From NCBI RefSeq assembly GCF_041261445.1, contig NZ_JBGCCU010000006.1:372001-436000 (forward strand): a stretch of DNA of 64,000 nucleotides, read 5' to 3'. Of this stretch, positions 7,216-18,737 are shown one piece after another; within the stretch, counting starts at the first letter, position 1, and each line of letters begins with the position of its first letter. A program made the position numbers and the translations under genes. The DNA is from Catenulispora sp. EB89 (GTDB taxonomy: Bacteria; Actinomycetota; Actinomycetes; Streptomycetales; Catenulisporaceae). The notes beneath the pieces were generated by a model, which made no database searches, was not told where the DNA came from, and saw nothing but the letters and a program-made list of their open reading frames with translations.

Positions 7216-9906
7216 ATGAGCGCACGCGGCAAGCTGCGCGTCTACCTGGGCGCGGCCCCCGGCGTGGGCAAGACGTACCACATGCTCGACGAGGCCCAGC
7301 GGCGCGCCGAGCGGGGCGGCGACGTCGTCGTCGGCTTCGTGGAGACCCACGACCGGCCGCACACCCAGGCCATGCTGGACGGCCTGGAGATCGTTCCGCG
7401 CCGCCGGATGGAGTACCGCGGCTCGGAGTTCGAGGAGATGGACATCGACGCCATCCTCGAGCGGCGTCCGACCGTGGTGCTCATCGACGAGCTCGCGCAC
7501 ACCAACATCCCCGGCTCGCGCAACGCCAAGCGCTGGCAGGACGTCGAGGACCTGCTCTCGGCCGGGATCGACGTCATAGCGTCGGTCAACGTCCAGCACC
7601 TGGAGTCGCTCAACGACGTCGTGCAGAAGATCACCGGCGTGCCGCAGCGCGAGACCGTGCCGGACGAGGTGGTGCGCGCCGCGGACCAGATCGAGCTGAT
7701 CGACATGGCCCCGGAGGCGCTGCGCCGCCGGATGGCGCACGGCAACATCTACAAGCCGGAGAAGATCGACGCCGCGCTGTCCAACTACTTCCGCCCCGGC
7801 AACCTCGGCGCGCTGCGCGAGCTGGCGCTGCTGTGGGTGGCCGGCCGCGTGGACGAGGCGCTGCAGCGCTACCGCGACCAGCACGGCATCGACAAGGTCT
7901 GGGAGACCCGCGAGCGGATAGTGGTCGCGCTGACCGGCGGTCCGGAGGGCTCCACGCTGATCCGCCGGGGCGCGCGCATCGCGCAGCGCGTCGGGGCCAA
8001 GGGCTCGGACCTGCTGGCCGTGCACGTGGCCCGCTCCGACGGCCTGACCGGCGCCTCGCCGGCGCTGCTGGCCGAGCAGCGGGACCTGGTGGAGTCCCTG
8101 GGCGGGACCTTCCACTCGGTGGTCGGCGACGACATCCCGAACGCGCTGCTGCAGTTCTCGCGCGCCGAGAACGCCACGCAGCTGGTGATCGGGGTGTCCC
8201 GGCGCGGCCGGCTGGAGCGGTTCCTGGGCGGCTACGGCATCGGCGAGACCGTGGTGCAGCAGTCCGGGGACATCGACGTGCACATGGTCACGCACGAGAA
8301 GTCCGCGGCCGACCAGAGCCGCTGGATGTGGATCCGGCGGGTGCTGCGGCAGCCGGAGACCGGGCCGCGCTGGTGGGGGCCGGTGGCCGGGCTGATCGTG
8401 CCGATCGTGCTGACCATGGTGCTGGCGCAGCTGCGCTCCGAGCTGAAGCTGACCAACCAGGTGCTGATCTTCCTGGCCGGGGTGGTCGCGGTGGCGCGCC
8501 TGGGCGGCCTGCTGTCGGCGTTCTTCGCCTCGCTGACCGCCTCGCTGCTGCTGAACTACTACTTCATCCAGCCGTTCTACCGGCTGACCATCAACGATCC
8601 GCAGAACATCCTGGCTCTGGTGGTGTTCACGCTGGTGGCACTGATCGTGGCCTCGGTCGTGGACTTCGCCTCGCGGCAGGAGCGGCGGGCCGGCAAGGCC
8701 TCGGCGGAGGCCGAGACGCTCTCGGAGCTGGCGCGCTCGGTGCTGCGCGGCGACGAGGCCATCGGGGCGCTGCTGGGCCGGTTCCGGGAGACCTTCGGCA
8801 TGGACTCGGTGGCGCTGCTGGAGCGGGTCGACCCGACCGCCCCGGTGCTGCCGGACGACGCCGACGACGCCGACGCGTGGCGGATCGTGGCGGCCACCTC
8901 GGGCGGCAGCGAGCTGCCGTGCCGCACGCCCGGCGAGGGCGACGTGATGGTGCACGCCGGCCCCGACGCGATGCTGGTGCTGCGCGGGCGCGCGCTGCCG
9001 GCCGCCGACCAGCACGTGCTGACCGCGTTCGCGGCGCAGGCGGCGGTGGCGTTGGAGCGCTCGCGGCTGGCCCGGCAGGCCGCCGCGGCGGCGCCGCTGG
9101 CGGCCGCGGACAAGATGCGCACGGCGCTGCTGGCCGCGGTCTCGCACGACCTGCGCACGCCGCTGTCGGCGGCCAAGCTGTCCGTGGCCTCGCTGCGCGA
9201 CACCTCGGTGGACTGGTCCGAGGAGGACCGGGCCGAGCTGCTGGCCGGCGCCGAGGAGTCGCTGGACCGGCTCTCGCGGCTGGTGGAGAACCTGCTGGAC
9301 ATGAGCCGGCTGCAGGCCGGCGCGCTGAACCTGCACATGGAGGACGTGGCGATCGAGGACGTCGCGGCGATGGCGCTGGACAGCCTGGGGCTGGGCATCG
9401 ACCGCACGCGGGTGGAGGTGCGGGACCTGAGCGGCGTGCAGGAGGTCGAGGCCGACCCGGTGCTGCTGGAGCGGGCCGTGGCGAACCTGATCGCGAACGC
9501 GCTCAAGCACGGGGCCGAGGGGCGCTCGGTGCTGCTCACCGCCTCGGAGCTGGGCGGCCGGGTGGAGCTGCGGGTGGCGGACCGGGGGCCGGGGATCCGG
9601 CAGGAGGACTGGGAGCGGATCTTCACGCCGTTCCAGCGTCTCGGGGACCGGGACAACACGACGGGGGTGGGGCTGGGGTTGGCATTGTCCCGGGGGCTGG
9701 TGGAGGCGATGGGCGGAACGCTGACGCCGGAGGAGACGCCGGGCGGGGGGATGACGATGGTGGTTTCGCTGCCGGCCGCGGGGACGACGCAGAGTGCGGA
9801 GTCCGACGCGCCGACGGGGTCGGAGGGGTCGTCTGATCCCGTGGCGGAATCCGCTTCGGATTCCTTGTCGGACGTGTCCACCGGTGCTGAGGAGCCCGCT
9901 CGATGA
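7216..9906 (+). CDS. kdpD: Osmosensitive potassium channel sensor histidine kinase KdpD
   Basis: This is the membrane sensor kinase for potassium limitation. Its 896 residues show the full domain order: the KdpD N-terminal domain with Walker A GAAPGVGKT (residues 12-20) and Walker B VVLIDELAHTN; a universal-stress-like domain (about 235-360); four membrane helices (about 385-490); a GAF-like region; then the kinase core. The H-box is AVSHDLRTPL with phospho-acceptor His644, followed by the N-box NLIANALKHG and G-boxes DRGPGI and GVGLGLAL. It overlaps kdpE by ATGA. An acidic 35-residue tail follows the kinase. GGGGAG precedes ATG 7216. Confidence 0.98.
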   Translation: MSARGKLRVYLGAAPGVGKTYHMLDEAQRRAERGGDVVVGFVETHDRPHTQAMLDGLEIVPRRRMEYRGSEFEEMDIDAILERRPTVVLIDELAHTNIPGSRNAKRWQDVEDLLSAGIDVIASVNVQHLESLNDVVQKITGVPQRETVPDEVVRAADQIELIDMAPEALRRRMAHGNIYKPEKIDAALSNYFRPGNLGALRELALLWVAGRVDEALQRYRDQHGIDKVWETRERIVVALTGGPEGSTLIRRGARIAQRVGAKGSDLLAVHVARSDGLTGASPALLAEQRDLVESLGGTFHSVVGDDIPNALLQFSRAENATQLVIGVSRRGRLERFLGGYGIGETVVQQSGDIDVHMVTHEKSAADQSRWMWIRRVLRQPETGPRWWGPVAGLIVPIVLTMVLAQLRSELKLTNQVLIFLAGVVAVARLGGLLSAFFASLTASLLLNYYFIQPFYRLTINDPQNILALVVFTLVALIVASVVDFASRQERRAGKASAEAETLSELARSVLRGDEAIGALLGRFRETFGMDSVALLERVDPTAPVLPDDADDADAWRIVAATSGGSELPCRTPGEGDVMVHAGPDAMLVLRGRALPAADQHVLTAFAAQAAVALERSRLARQAAAAAPLAAADKMRTALLAAVSHDLRTPLSAAKLSVASLRDTSVDWSEEDRAELLAGAEESLDRLSRLVENLLDMSRLQAGALNLHMEDVAIEDVAAMALDSLGLGIDRTRVEVRDLSGVQEVEADPVLLERAVANLIANALKHGAEGRSVLLTASELGGRVELRVADRGPGIRQEDWERIFTPFQRLGDRDNTTGVGLGLALSRGLVEAMGGTLTPEETPGGGMTMVVSLPAAGTTQSAESDAPTGSEGSSDPVAESASDSLSDVSTGAEEPAR

Positions 9907-10601
9907 TCAAGGTCCTGGTGGTCGACGACGAACCGCAGCTGCTGCGCGCGCTGCGGATCAATCTGACCGCGCGCAAGTACGAGGTGGTCACCGCCGTCGA
10001 CGGCACCTCCGCGCTGGCCATCGCCGCCCGCACGCTGCCCGACCTGGTGGTGCTCGACCTGGGGCTGCCCGATCTGGACGGGGCCGAGGTGATCAAGGGG
10101 CTGCGGGGCTGGACGGAGGTGCCGATCGTGGTGCTCTCCGGCCGCGCCGACGCCTCGGACAAGGTGGAGGCCCTGGACGCCGGGGCCGACGACTACCTGA
10201 CCAAGCCGTTCTCGATGGAGGAGCTGCTGGCCCGGCTGCGGGTGGCGCGGCGGCACGCCGACCGCAACGCGCCGAAGGCGGCGGTGCAGCGGGTCGGGGA
10301 CTTCGACGTGGACGTGGCCTCGCACACCGTGACGCGGATCGCCGAGGCGCCGGAGACGGTGCCGCCGACCGTGCACCTGACGCCGACCGAGTGGGGCATC
10401 GTCGAGGTGTTGCTGAAGAACGCCGGGCGGCTGGTGTCGGCACGGCAGCTGCTCACCGAGGTGTGGGGGCACGGGTACGAGAACGACACGCCGCTGCTGC
10501 GGTTCCACTTCACGAAGCTGCGGCGGAAGCTGGAGCGAGAGCCGTCGCGGCCGGCGCACTTGTTGACGGAGCCGGGGATGGGGTACCGATTCCAGCCCTG
10601 A
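9903..10601 (+). CDS. kdpE: Response regulator KdpE
   Basis: This OmpR-family DNA-binding response regulator activates kdpFAB when phosphorylated by KdpD. The 232 residues comprise a receiver domain (1-120) with acidic pocket DDE, phospho-acceptor Asp52 in VVLDLGLPD and Lys in YLTKPF, then a winged-helix domain (about 130-230) with LTPTEWGIVEVL and MGYRF. Start and kdpD stop overlap as ATGA. The kdpDE pair is separate from and opposite to kdpFAB, so it must act across the 5 kb interval. Repeats of TGCAAACG before both transcription units are candidate binding sites. Confidence 0.97.
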   Translation: MIKVLVVDDEPQLLRALRINLTARKYEVVTAVDGTSALAIAARTLPDLVVLDLGLPDLDGAEVIKGLRGWTEVPIVVLSGRADASDKVEALDAGADDYLTKPFSMEELLARLRVARRHADRNAPKAAVQRVGDFDVDVASHTVTRIAEAPETVPPTVHLTPTEWGIVEVLLKNAGRLVSARQLLTEVWGHGYENDTPLLRFHFTKLRRKLEREPSRPAHLLTEPGMGYRFQP

Positions 10602-10810
10602 TTCAGGGTCCGCACGGGCTAGTCCACCAGGAATTGTCCCGCTATACGCATATTGACACACGTGGCGCCACCCTCGCGGGGAACATTCCAGGTCAACGGC
10701 CAGACCTCCACTGATCCGATCATTGGACCCCCGGTCACATAATGCGCCATAGGTGGGAACCGACGGCGCGCCGGACATAACGCAACGCCATGCTCCCCAT
10801 ATCTGGAAGC

Positions 10811-11725
10811 ATGCGTACCTTGCGATTACTGCTGGCGGTCGGGCTCAGCCTGGCCCCGGCGCTGGCCGCGACGGCGGCCGGCACCACGCCGGCCTTCGCC
10901 GGCGGCGGCGCGGGGATGACCCTGACCGCCACGATGGACGGCCAAGACCAGCGCCTGCTGGCCGGCACCAAACACATGGTGCACATCACCCTGGCCGACA
11001 CACCGGGCGAAGCCGACCTCCGTGACATCACCATCAGCCTCAAGGACCTGGACCCCCGGCCCCTGCGCGTGGACTGCCCGGGCGGCCAGAACGGGCACCT
11101 GTCCCTGGAGCCGAACCAGTCGCTGCAGTGCACCTCGCTGGTGACGGCGGCCGTCGGCTACCGCACGCTGGTGGCCCGCGCGTCGGCGTACGTCCCCAGC
11201 GAAGGCGGCCTGGTCCGAACGGACCCCCTGCACTACGACGGCTTCATGCCACCCCCTCCCCCACCGCCCCCCGCCTCGGTCCTGCACGCACCGCTGGCAC
11301 CGGACCCGGCCTCCGGACGACCGCCGCGAGCGCCGGTGTTCATGCCCCCGCCCCCGCTGGACCCGCCGGATCCCGCGGACCCGCCGGGACCGGCGAGCGG
11401 GGACCCGGGCAAGGCGCCTCCGGCACCGACGGCACCGGTCGGGTCGGTGGTGCCGGTGGCGCGCGGCGGGTGCTTGAGCGGGAGCGGGGCCGACGGCGGA
11501 TGCTGCTCGGGGAACGCGGCCGCTTCAGGCGCGTGCTGCGCGGGCCACGCGGCGGCGGGCAACAACCGATGCTGCGGACCGACCGGCAAGTCAGGCAGCT
11601 GCGCCAAGCACGACGGACTGGCCTTCACCGGCATGTCGACGCCGATGCTGGCCGGCGCCGCCTCGGTGGGGCTGCTGCTGGTGGCCGGCGGGTTCATCCT
11701 GGTGAGGCGATCCGCGCGACGCTGA
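10811..11725 (+). CDS. Sortase-anchored surface protein with proline-rich and paired-cysteine regions
   Basis: This 304-residue protein begins with a signal peptide (MRTLRLLLAVG, cleavage near AFAGG). An extracellular domain follows (about 35-140) with CPGGQN and QCTSL cysteines, then a long Pro-rich stretch. Next comes a Gly/Ala-rich segment with eight Cys in a C-CC-CC-CC-C pattern (residues 221-264). The C-terminus has LAFTG (270-274), a hydrophobic helix and RRSARR: a class E sortase signal that would anchor it to peptidoglycan. The start at 10811 gives the best signal peptide; ATG 10790 in frame is an alternative. No sortase gene is seen nearby. The function is unknown. Confidence 0.82.
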   Translation: MRTLRLLLAVGLSLAPALAATAAGTTPAFAGGGAGMTLTATMDGQDQRLLAGTKHMVHITLADTPGEADLRDITISLKDLDPRPLRVDCPGGQNGHLSLEPNQSLQCTSLVTAAVGYRTLVARASAYVPSEGGLVRTDPLHYDGFMPPPPPPPPASVLHAPLAPDPASGRPPRAPVFMPPPPLDPPDPADPPGPASGDPGKAPPAPTAPVGSVVPVARGGCLSGSGADGGCCSGNAAASGACCAGHAAAGNNRCCGPTGKSGSCAKHDGLAFTGMSTPMLAGAASVGLLLVAGGFILVRRSARR

Positions 11726-11768
11726 CTGAAAGAACGCTGATTGAAAGAACACCGACACAAGGAACACC

Positions 11769-11794
11769 GAGCCCGGCGTTTACACGCCGGGCTC
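11769..11794 (+). terminator. Strong hairpin terminator
   Basis: An 11-bp stem, GAGCCCGGCGT (11769-11779) with ACGCCGGGCTC (11784-11794), has a TTAC loop. It lies 44 bases after the surface-protein stop and is followed by TCGCTTT. It would end the surface-protein message. Confidence 0.8.
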
Positions 11795-11916
11795 TCGCTT
11801 TGTGCCGATCACCACGCGGCGCGCCAGCCGCCCGCGCCCGGCAGCGTCATCGGGCTCCGGCGCAGCCGCCGTGCGCCGACCGGGCCGCCGACCGCGCCGC
11901 GTGTTGCTTCTACCGC

Positions 11917-12327
11917 TCAGTCCTCCAGCGCCGCCGTCAGATCCACCTCCACCAGTTGCCCGCCGTACCCCAGCGCCGCGACCCCGAGCAGGGTGCTGGC
12001 CGTCCGGAACGCGGGCGCCAGAGGCGAGGCCGTGAGCCGGTCCCAGGCGGCCGCCAGGACCTTGCTCTGGTCGCTGACCACGTAGACCACCGAGCGGACC
12101 ACGTGCTCCGGGGTGGCGCCGGCGGCGGTCAGGATCGTGAGGGCGTTCGCCACCAGCTGGTCGATCTGGGCGTTCAGGTCGGGGCCGACCACCTTCTCGT
12201 CGGCGTCGAGGGGGCACAGGCCTGCCAGGTGGGCGGTGCGGCCGGCGGGGCTGATGGTGACGTGCGCGTAGCCGGAGGTGGGGTGGAGTCCGGGCGGGTT
12301 GATGAGCGTGAGATTGTCGTCGTTCAT
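11917..12327 (-). CDS. RidA family protein
   Basis: This 136-residue protein belongs to the YjgF/YER057c/UK114 (RidA) superfamily, small trimeric enzymes that hydrolyse reactive enamine/imine intermediates or related substrates. The core TSGYAHVTISPAGRTAHLAG, the central NALTILTAAGATPEHVVRS and the C-terminal VEVDLTAAL region all fit. The Arg of the classical IRDF active-site segment is not obvious (STLLGVAALGYGGQLVEV), so it may be a non-deaminase subfamily member. ATG 12327 starts the conserved part; an in-frame ATG at 12336 is also possible. The gene is divergent from degV. Confidence 0.8.
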   Translation of the reverse strand: MNDDNLTLINPPGLHPTSGYAHVTISPAGRTAHLAGLCPLDADEKVVGPDLNAQIDQLVANALTILTAAGATPEHVVRSVVYVVSDQSKVLAAAWDRLTASPLAPAFRTASTLLGVAALGYGGQLVEVDLTAALED

Positions 12328-12449
12328 GATGCGCATTGTGGTTGCCCGGCGGGATTGTGGCAGGTGATTATGTGACGGTCGCCGCATCGCGCGCCGGTTC
12401 CGACTCCCGCCCATTTGCCCGGACGCCACCTCCGGATAACCTCGGCGGT

Positions 12450-13301
12450 ATGTCCCGCATCGCGCTCGTCACCGACTCCACGGCCTGCCTGCCCGCGGAG
12501 ACGGCGTTCGATCTCGGCGTCACCGCGGTGCCGCTGGAGGTGATCGTGCGCGGCGCGCCGCACAGCGAAGCGGATCCGGAGACCGGGGCGCTGCTGGTCG
12601 CGGCGTTGCGTTCGCACGAGACCGCCACCACCTCGCGGCCCTCGCCGGAGGACTTCGCCGCCGCGTACCGGGCCGCCGCCGTGCGGGGAGCCGAGGGTGT
12701 GGTCTCGCTGCACATCTCGGCCGAGCTGTCGGCGACGCTGGAGTCCGCCGAGCTGGCCGCGAAGGACTCCCCGATCCCGGTCCGGGTGCTCGACAGCCGC
12801 ACCATCGGCATGGCGCTGGGCTTCGCGGTGCTGGCCGCCGCCGAGGCCGGCCGGGACGGCGAGCACGACCTGGACGCCGTCGCCGAGGTCGCCGCCAAGC
12901 GCTCGGCGACCGCCTCGGCCTTCTTCTACGTCGACACCCTGGAGTACCTGCGCCGCGGCGGCCGCATCGGCTCGGCCCGTGCGCTGCTCGGCTCGGCGCT
13001 GGCGATGAAGCCGTTGCTCCATGTGGCCGACGGCCGCGTCGAGCCGCTGGAGAAGGTCCGCACCTCCGCCAAGGCCATCGCCCGGCTGGAGGAGATCGCC
13101 GTCGAGCGGGCCGGCGGCGACGGCGGCTCGGTCGAGATCGCCGTCCAGCACCTGGACGCCGCCGAACGCGCCGACGCCCTGGCCGGCCGGCTGCGCGAGC
13201 GGCTGCCCGGCCTGACCGGCGTCACGGTGTGCGAGGTCGGCGCGGTCATCGGCGCGCACGTGGGCCCGGGGGTGCTGGGGGTCGTGGTCTCGCCGCGGTG
13301 A
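12450..13301 (+). CDS. DegV family fatty-acid-binding protein
   Basis: This 283-residue protein has the DegV fold. The N-terminal signature MSRIALVTDSTACLP is followed by TSRPSPEDF, the ILD-like VRVLDSRTIGMALGF and the fatty-acid-head-binding region YVDTLEYLRRGGRIG. DegV/FakB proteins bind a single fatty acid. In Firmicutes they present it to the FakA kinase; in actinobacteria their role is not settled and no FakA homologue lies in this window. The length is normal for the family. The start ATG 12450 immediately begins the conserved motif. It is monocistronic and convergent with the LysR gene. Confidence 0.93.
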   Translation: MSRIALVTDSTACLPAETAFDLGVTAVPLEVIVRGAPHSEADPETGALLVAALRSHETATTSRPSPEDFAAAYRAAAVRGAEGVVSLHISAELSATLESAELAAKDSPIPVRVLDSRTIGMALGFAVLAAAEAGRDGEHDLDAVAEVAAKRSATASAFFYVDTLEYLRRGGRIGSARALLGSALAMKPLLHVADGRVEPLEKVRTSAKAIARLEEIAVERAGGDGGSVEIAVQHLDAAERADALAGRLRERLPGLTGVTVCEVGAVIGAHVGPGVLGVVVSPR

Positions 13302-13314
13302 GAGGCCTGAATTC

Positions 13315-14241
13315 TCAAACCCCCGCGGGCGTCCATGAGCCGGCGGCCCCGACCGGCCACCCCGCCGCCGCCAGATGCCCCCGCAGCGACGCCAGCACCG
13401 GATGCGGGTTGTCACTGCGCCAGACCAGCGAGTGCGGATACACCGGCGTCGGGTCCACCACCGGGATCCGCCGCAGGTCGTGGCCGTCGGGCCAGGCCAG
13501 GCGCGGCTTCTCCGCCACCAGCGAGGCGACGTCCACCGAGTCCGCGATGACATCCATGAGATGGTCGCTGCCGAAGAACGGCCCTATGCCGTCGATGGAG
13601 AGCCCGAACTCCGCCGCCAGCTTCTTGTAGTAGACGGACCACTCGACGCCGTCCGGCACGATCCCCGGAATCCAGATCCGGTGCCCGGCCAGCTGCGCGG
13701 GCGTCACCGTCCGCGCACCGGCCAGCGGATGCCGGGGCCCGACCAGCAGGTCCAGCCGGTCGTCGAAGACCCGGGCCGACTCCACGCCGGGCGGCAGCGC
13801 GCGCACGTCCGCGACGTACCGGAACGTCGCGTCGATCTCCCCGCCGCGCACCGCCTCCACCGCCTGGCCGATGTCGACCAGCGTGACGACGTCCAGCTCG
13901 ACCTCCGGCCGCGCCTCGTGGAAGCCGCGCAGCAGCGCCGACATCCCGCTGCGCTTGGCGATGACGTCCACCCGCAGCGCGCGCCGCTCCGGCCGCACCG
14001 AGGCGAGCGCCTTCGCCTCGGCCTGCATCAGGGCTCTGGCATGCGGCAGGAACGCCTGGCCGTCGATGGTGAGCTGGGCGCCGCGCGCCGACCGGGTGAA
14101 CAGGCGCACCGCGAGTTCCTTCTCCAGGGCGGCGATGCGCTTGGACGCCGCCTGCTGGGTGACGGCGAGCTCGGTCGCGGCGTCCTGGAAGCGTCCGGTC
14201 CGGGCGGCCACGAGAAAGGTGCGCACGGCTTCGAGGTCCAT
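13315..14241 (-). CDS. LysR family transcriptional regulator
   Basis: This 308-residue LysR-type regulator has an N-terminal winged helix (MDLEAVRTFLVAARTGRFQDAA...VTQQAASKRIAALEKEL) in residues 1-60, a linker helix and a periplasmic-binding-like effector domain (about 90-290). ATG 14241 is used because it starts the canonical MDLEAV. It is divergent from the MFS transporter at 14373, and regulators of this type usually control the divergent neighbour, so it probably regulates that exporter in response to an unknown small molecule. Confidence 0.92.
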   Translation of the reverse strand: MDLEAVRTFLVAARTGRFQDAATELAVTQQAASKRIAALEKELAVRLFTRSARGAQLTIDGQAFLPHARALMQAEAKALASVRPERRALRVDVIAKRSGMSALLRGFHEARPEVELDVVTLVDIGQAVEAVRGGEIDATFRYVADVRALPPGVESARVFDDRLDLLVGPRHPLAGARTVTPAQLAGHRIWIPGIVPDGVEWSVYYKKLAAEFGLSIDGIGPFFGSDHLMDVIADSVDVASLVAEKPRLAWPDGHDLRRIPVVDPTPVYPHSLVWRSDNPHPVLASLRGHLAAAGWPVGAAGSWTPAGV

Positions 14242-15601
14242 GGCGGGCCAGCCTAGCCACACAACCGAAGGTTGTGTTCAGCGGTCCTCCTAGTTGTTTG
14301 ACCTGGGCTTATCGGGGCCGATTGGATGCCGGGAGTCAGCAGCGGGTTGTGGACTCCCGGGAGCGTGCGGGTATGGCGGACGGATCGAAACCCAAGGTGC
14401 GGCGCGACCTGGGGCGGCAGTTCAACTGGCTCTGGTCGGCGTTCGCGGTCAGCACGCTGGGAACCTTCTTGGCGTTCAACGCCTTCTCGCTGATCCTCAT
14501 CAGGGTGCTGCGTTCCGGGCCGGCGGAGGTCGCGGCCCTGTCGGCGGCCGGGACGGCGGCCGGCGCGCTGGTGGCGCTGCCGCTGGGGCCGTGGGTGGAG
14601 TTCCGGCGCAAGCGGCCGGTGATGATCGGCATGGATCTGGCGCGCTTCCTCACGCTGCTGTCGATCCCGCTCGCGTACGCCTTCGGGGTGCTGACGTTCG
14701 CGCAGCTGCTCGTGGTGTCGATCGTGACCGGGGCGGCCGACCTGACGTTCACCGCGGCCGCCGGCGCGCATCTGCGCACGCTGGTCGCACGCGAGGACCT
14801 GCTGGTCGCCAACGGCCGGTTCGAGTCCACGCAGTGGACGGCGACGGTCCTGGGGATGCCGCTGGGCGGGGCGGCGATCGGGCTGTTCGGGCCGGTGGTG
14901 ACGGTGGTCGCGGACGCGGTGAGCTATCTGTTGTCCGCGCTCGGGATCCGCGCGATCGGGGGCGGCGAGGCCGATCCGCCGACCCGGGACGGCGCCGCCG
15001 GGCTGCGCGTCCGCGACCTCGTCGAGGGCTGGCGGCACATCCTGACGAACCCGGCGCTGCGGCCGCTGTACTTCAACAGCGCCGCTGTCAATGCCCTGAT
15101 CATGGCGCAGTCGCCGCTGCTCGCGGTGCTGATGCTGGGGCGGCTCGGGTTCTCGCCGTTCGAGTACGGGCTGGGGTTCGCGATCCCCTGCCTCGGCGGC
15201 CTGCTCGGCTCGCGCCTGAGCCCGCGGCTGGTCGCGCGCTACGGCCGCCCCGCGGTGCTGCGCGTCGCCGGGACGGTGCGGGCGGTGTGGCCGCTCGGGC
15301 TGGCGTTCGTCGGGCCGGGGCTGCCGGGGCTGCTGCTGGTGATCGCGATGGAGGCGGGGCTGATCACCACGTCGGGGGTGTACAACCCGGTGCTGGCCAC
15401 GCACCGGTTGGAGAACGCCGGGGGCGCGAACGTCACGCGGGTGCTGTCCGCGTGGTCGATCACGAACAAGATCAGCATCGCGACGGCCACCGCGCTGTGG
15501 GGGGTGCTCGCGTCGGCGACCAGCCCGCGGTTCGGGCTCGGCCTGGCGGGCGCGCTGCTGTTGGCGACGCCGCTGCTGCTGCCGCGCAAGCCGACCTCGC
15601 C

Positions 15602-15644
15602 CAAAAGGCCCGGTGCCGACCGCCGAAGCGATCAGCACCGGGCC
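15602..15644 (-). terminator. Rho-independent terminator of leuS
   Basis: A 10-bp stem, GGCCCGGTGC (15607-15616) with GCACCGGGCC (15635-15644), is followed on the minus strand by TTTT (15603-15606). It lies 23 bases after the leuS stop and inside the 3' coding end of the convergent MFS gene. Confidence 0.75.
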
Positions 15645-15666
15645 GCAGAGCCGCAGACCGAAAACC

Positions 15667-18549
<2,883 letters not shown>

Positions 18550-18596
18550 TGTCGTCTCAGTCCTCGGGATACGTCTGATGGTCTGTGCTGGAAATG

Positions 18597-18669
18597 AAAA
18601 AGCCCCTCGCGCATGGAGGGGAGCCGCGCTGACCGGAGCCTGTGGCGGCTCCGTCCTGTTTCAGCGCGG
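18597..18669 (-). promoter_or_regulatory. Leucine attenuator of leuS (competing stems and terminator)
   Basis: On the minus strand three mutually exclusive structures are visible. The terminator is CCCCTC (18616-18621) pairing with GAGGGG (18603-18608), followed by TTTTT (18597-18601). The antiterminator is GGAGCCGC (18645-18652) pairing with GCGGCTCC (18620-18627), which takes bases from the terminator arm. The protector pairs CCGCGCTGA (18661-18669, the end of the leader peptide frame) with TCAGCGCGG (18624-18632), enclosing GGAGCC/GGCTCC (18647-18652 with 18635-18640). A ribosome stalled on the Leu codons would block the protector and favour antitermination. Pairings are seen in the sequence; the mechanism is inferred from classical attenuators. 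Confidence 0.8.
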
Positions 18670-18699
18670 CGACATAAGAAGCAGCGTCACAGCCCGCAT
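18661..18699 (-). CDS. leuS leader peptide (three consecutive Leu codons)
   Basis: This is a 12-codon frame, MRAVTLLLMSPR, with Leu codons CTG-CTT-CTT at positions 6-8. CTT is rare in such a GC-rich genome, which would increase sensitivity to tRNA-Leu supply. The stop codon lies in the left arm of the protector stem. No good ribosome site is seen, but TACCCT lies seven bases before the ATG and could be a -10 box, giving a leaderless message. The terminator and leuS follow at 60 and 110 bases. Confidence 0.72.
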   Translation of the reverse strand: MRAVTLLLMSPR

Positions 18700-18737
18700 A
18701 CCCCAAGGGTACCAGCGCCGCCTCCGAGATATCGGCC

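Noticed and set aside
7150-9510. A 786-codon frame antisense to kdpD
   Set aside because: It is a typical antisense frame of GC-rich DNA, with Gln/His/Arg/Val repeats and no motifs; kdpD is unambiguous.
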